DNA of 64,000 nt. It comes from DATLSM01 sp049585815. Lineage in GTDB: Bacteria; Actinomycetota; Thermoleophilia; Solirubrobacterales; 70-9. This document shows, in pieces, positions 62,801-64,000 of this stretch. The notes beneath the pieces are model-generated. The model made no database searches and was not told where the DNA came from. It saw nothing but the letters and a program-made list of their open reading frames with translations. Within the stretch, counting starts at the first letter, position 1. Each line of letters begins with the position of its first letter. Both the position numbers and the translations under genes were made by a program. The stretch lies in contig JBAVAR010000138.1 of the NCBI GenBank assembly GCA_049585815.1, positions 1 to 64,000 of the forward strand. Direction: 5' to 3'.

Positions 62801-62960
62801 TGGCGTCGACCGTGCCCTGCAGGCCCAGTTCGTCGGCGGCGTCGCCGATCCAGTAGCCGGCCGCCTCGCCCTCGCCGGCGTAGTAGTCCTCGGCGCCTTC
62901 GGCGACCTTGTCGATGTAGTAGCGCTCCTGGCCGCGCCCCAGCTTTCCGATCGTGAGCAT
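59841..62960 (-). CDS. MobF-family conjugative relaxase-helicase
   Basis: A 1039-residue TrwC/TraI-like protein. The relaxase domain (about 1-300) has an N-terminal Tyr set (Y14, Y15, Y26, Y27), SAPKSVSLLWGL, and the HUH metal site (H155; H166 and H168 in GDPQLHTHVLIAN). A RecD-like helicase follows (about 370-850): Walker A IGEAGTGKTCATLAAAEG, Walker B LLIDEAGMVDSATLARL and EHAYAMTTYCAQGATVDRAF. The rest is a coiled-coil tail. It nicks oriT and unwinds the transferred strand. No type IV secretion genes are visible in the window. Confidence 0.93.
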   Translation of the reverse strand: MLTIGKLGRGQERYYIDKVAEGAEDYYAGEGEAAGYWIGDAADELGLQGTVDAKQLTAMLTGRNPVDGEPLLGMRGVPTNGAVPGFDLTFSAPKSVSLLWGLGDRDTAAAVIAAHERSLASALGYLQREACWTRRGAGGRQFMKGSGFLAAAYRHRSSRNGDPQLHTHVLIANATKGPDGRWTRLYHPALYNHAKTASYLYEANLRHELTRTLGVEWQPLRKGIAEIAGFADSHLREFSTRRAEILAAAGGADASARARQVANLTTRATKQDSGISTSTLRQRWARRAAEIGLDRATLEATLGRQQSIGTATLSLDQLGRAVTAERSHFERRDAIQAVAGSLPNGAPAAEVERIADAFLASEVVIPLAADARTQRYTTRRIWELEREALAAAERLRSDGPAVAGEAIAQRVLAAHPALKADQREMVGRLLAGREGIVIVIGEAGTGKTCATLAAAEGWAAAAIPLRAAAPTWRAANALRAEGLEATSIASLLVELGRKAAEGDVPLARGSVLLIDEAGMVDSATLARLIDHVERSEAKLVLIGDPAQLGEIEAGGLFASLAHGSDPIVLDEVIRHRHELDREAAKRIRAGEGREALDLYRSEERVVVAPDAEARREAMVGDWREAFERGEDAVMIAKRNAEVGRLNAMAREVRRQQGRLGEQVIEVGDHSFAAGDLLISRVNDRTKEIYNRERWRVAEVDIEQRRLTLEAIDQVRRVEVGAEYLVRTNPHSEAPAIEHAYAMTTYCAQGATVDRAFVCADPSMDKQELYVAASRAREETFLYATPELQAQREEYAPRSPHLREGLDHIAEAAERDRAQTSAHEEALAARFSALPSTELAARRTELEPAANRERAAEESRRALVERIAAARERLMGFETEREAVQDRGRRERNAELVRIEAFEAHSHAVLERMEGALGEMPEPGRTAREELAVVEGVLAGRRAPAVTAARLAPPDYITRELGERPTDPAKAKSWERGVELIEGYRQERGITDKDSALGAEPQDTAERAARWRRENRLRQVQRELGRVHAIELENSMGIAR

Positions 62961-63292
62961 CCACCATCCCTGTCGCTGGGAAGGGCGTTTTGCACCGATC
63001 TCTTAACAAAGTGATAGGGCGTGAGGGGGTTTGGCTTTTGGTTTTTGGGTTTTAGCTGTGGCCTGGGTGGGGATTCAGGGCTGCCTTGCGATCTGGATGT
63101 CTGGCCTGAAGGGCTTTGGTGGCTTTGTCTTGGTGGCTGTGGGGTTCGTTTGCTTGGGTGCCTGGCTTTTGGATTTCCGTGGCTCAGCTGCTGCCCGGTA
63201 GCGCCGGGACTAATCGCCGGGTCACGGTCGCGAGAGTTTTCGGCGGAAACCGATGCAATAGCCGGTTTCCGACGACAGTAGGGGCAGACGAG
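62961..63292. other. 332-bp region with oriT-like features
   Basis: The plus strand of 63015-63190 is strongly G/T-rich and almost free of A, unlike the flanking DNA. It carries tggcttttgg twice (63032-63041, 63163-63172), ttggtggct twice (63116-63124, 63130-63138) and cgccggg twice 13 bp apart (63202-63208, 63215-63221). A perfect 9-bp inverted repeat lies at 63244-63252 and 63263-63271 (cggaaaccg/cggtttccg, 10-nt spacer). Direct repeats plus an inverted repeat beside a MobF gene are typical of oriT; the nick site is not assigned. Confidence 0.45.
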
Positions 63293-63499
63293 ATGCCCGA
63301 GACCGACCTACTTGCCGAGCCCCTACTCGACGCCCGCGAGGCGGCCAAGCTGCTGCACGTGCCGCGCAGCACGCTCTATGAGCTGGTGCGCTCGCGGGGG
63401 CTGCCGCACGTGAAGGTCGGTCGGGGACTTCGGTTCACCCGCGCGGACCTTGCTCTCTGGGTCGCCGACAACACCTACGGCCGCCGAGCACGCCGATAG
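63293..63499 (+). CDS. Excisionase-like helix-turn-helix protein
   Basis: A 68-residue MerR/AlpA-type winged HTH protein starting at ATG 63293. The core is LLDAREAAKLLHVPRSTLYE followed by LVRSRGLPHVKVGRGLRF and TRADLALWVADN. Proteins of this kind direct excision or regulate integrases on mobile elements. It is divergent from the relaxase gene; no integrase is visible in the window. The longer frame from 63116 lies in the G/T-rich noncoding region. Confidence 0.85.
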   Translation: MPETDLLAEPLLDAREAAKLLHVPRSTLYELVRSRGLPHVKVGRGLRFTRADLALWVADNTYGRRARR

Positions 63500-63523
63500 A
63501 GCCGTTTCTCCGCTCGAAGCAGA

Positions 63524-64000
63524 CTACGTGGCAGGCGCTTCGTTGTTCCCAGAAAGCACGGTTTCCGGATTCGACGAGCCATCTTCGAAATTAAATACTT
63601 CATTGAGTCGCTGCAAGGTGAACGGCTGCCTCAACTTGGCCACAACGTTCTGGTTGGCGAACATGCCCTTCTCCCACACGGCATTCTCCCGGGGGCGGGT
63701 ATCGACCCACTCGACCCGGACGAGGTACTCGCACAACTCTGGGTCATCGGCGTCCCAGCCCATGTTCGTGGCCTCCAGGGGGACCTGAAGGATGTTCCTG
63801 GTCGCGCCCTCGACCTCCACCTTGAAGTCGTTCACTTCGACCGCCTGCGCCGTCACTCGGCCCACTCCGACATAACCATGAGCCCCTCCCGTGGCACGGC
63901 TGCTTGGAATCGCAGCCCATACGCGCGCACCCTCGAAGAGGCTCTCCATTGCCTTGCGGTATTTGTCCCCGTGTCCCGCTGAGACGAATCCGTAGCGGAC
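63524..64000 (-). CDS. C-terminal part of an EVE-like-domain protein (5' end beyond window)
   Basis: The frame stays open to the window edge, so the start is missing; about 158 residues are seen. It reads YGFVSAGHGDKYRKAMESLF, then GARVWAAIPSS..GYVGVGRV, then EYLVRVEWVDTRPRENAVWE and KGMFANQNVVAKLRQPF. The phrase x-VWAxIPxx-GYVGVGxV and the FANQN motif are found at the C-terminus of some nuclease or defence proteins with an EVE/PUA-like fold. What the N-terminal part does cannot be seen here. Confidence 0.6.
   Translation of the reverse strand, partial: VRYGFVSAGHGDKYRKAMESLFEGARVWAAIPSSRATGGAHGYVGVGRVTAQAVEVNDFKVEVEGATRNILQVPLEATNMGWDADDPELCEYLVRVEWVDTRPRENAVWEKGMFANQNVVAKLRQPFTLQRLNEVFNFEDGSSNPETVLSGNNEAPAT

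Noticed and set aside
63015..63281. 86- and 127-codon plus-strand frames in the G/T-rich region
   Set aside because: Their composition follows the skewed G/T-rich DNA rather than protein codon use; the excisionase-like gene starts at 63293.

Overview
The window looks like chromosomal DNA of a high-GC actinobacterium, most likely of the class Thermoleophilia (Solirubrobacterales-like). That placement is inferred from three things. First, the core gene order resembles the mycobacterial blocks alaS-ruvX-mltG-aro genes-pepQ-efp-nusB and tlyA-nadK-recN-steA-mctB-pyrG-xerD. Second, there are secreted families I associate with that class: choice-of-anchor D repeats, NHL/beta-propeller proteins, and a short protein with a 'VIALIVALTGSAYAA' signal segment. 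Third, base composition is high in GC.

Layout. The left edge (1-127) looks like the end of an IS21-type element that cuts off an SRPBCC-like gene behind an ArsR repressor. Next come an Hpt-domain protein with a thioredoxin-like lipoprotein (minus) and an SDR plus a glycosyltransferase (plus). The glycosyltransferase runs antisense into tRNA-Asn. From 4.3 to 55.0 kb the minus strand carries a long housekeeping series: dnaG, dgt, recO, mutM, xerD, a DUF3866 gene, an M20 peptidase, pyrG, a MraY-like gene, mctB, steA, recN, an MFS pump, nadK and tlyA. After an inserted stretch it continues with dxs, ispA, a 57-codon ORF, nusB and efp. After a plus-strand block it goes on with pepQ, aroQ, an aroK-aroB fusion, aroC, aroE, mltG, ruvX, alaS, an IscU-MnmA fusion, a DUF2007-like gene, aspS, hisS and several enzymes. 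Many junctions are 4-bp ATGA/GTGA overlaps, so much of it is translationally coupled.

Two lineage-specific blocks interrupt this series. The first (about 22.1-28.1 kb, between dxs and tlyA) holds an AbrB-VapC toxin-antitoxin pair and three secreted proteins. It is bracketed by two imperfect copies of one roughly 57-bp intergenic element. The second (32.3-37.9 kb, plus strand, between efp and pepQ) holds a soluble MgtE-N/CBS protein, an NRAMP-like transporter without the usual transition-metal motifs, LtrA and an M42 peptidase.

The right end (55.4-64.0 kb), beyond a tRNA-Met(CAT), is accessory. It has a tRNA-like relic, a DIP1984-family protein, two secreted proteins, a MobF relaxase-helicase, an oriT-like intergenic region, a small excisionase-like HTH protein and the end of a protein with an EVE-like C-terminus. 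It looks like an integrated conjugative or mobilizable element that continues past the window.

The observations most worth following up are the IscU-like domain fused to a CXXC-type MnmA, the Mg-sensor/NRAMP-like gene pair, the repeat-flanked island between dxs and tlyA, aroQ without a normal start codon beside a 7-base homopolymer, and the oriT-like region next to the MobF relaxase.
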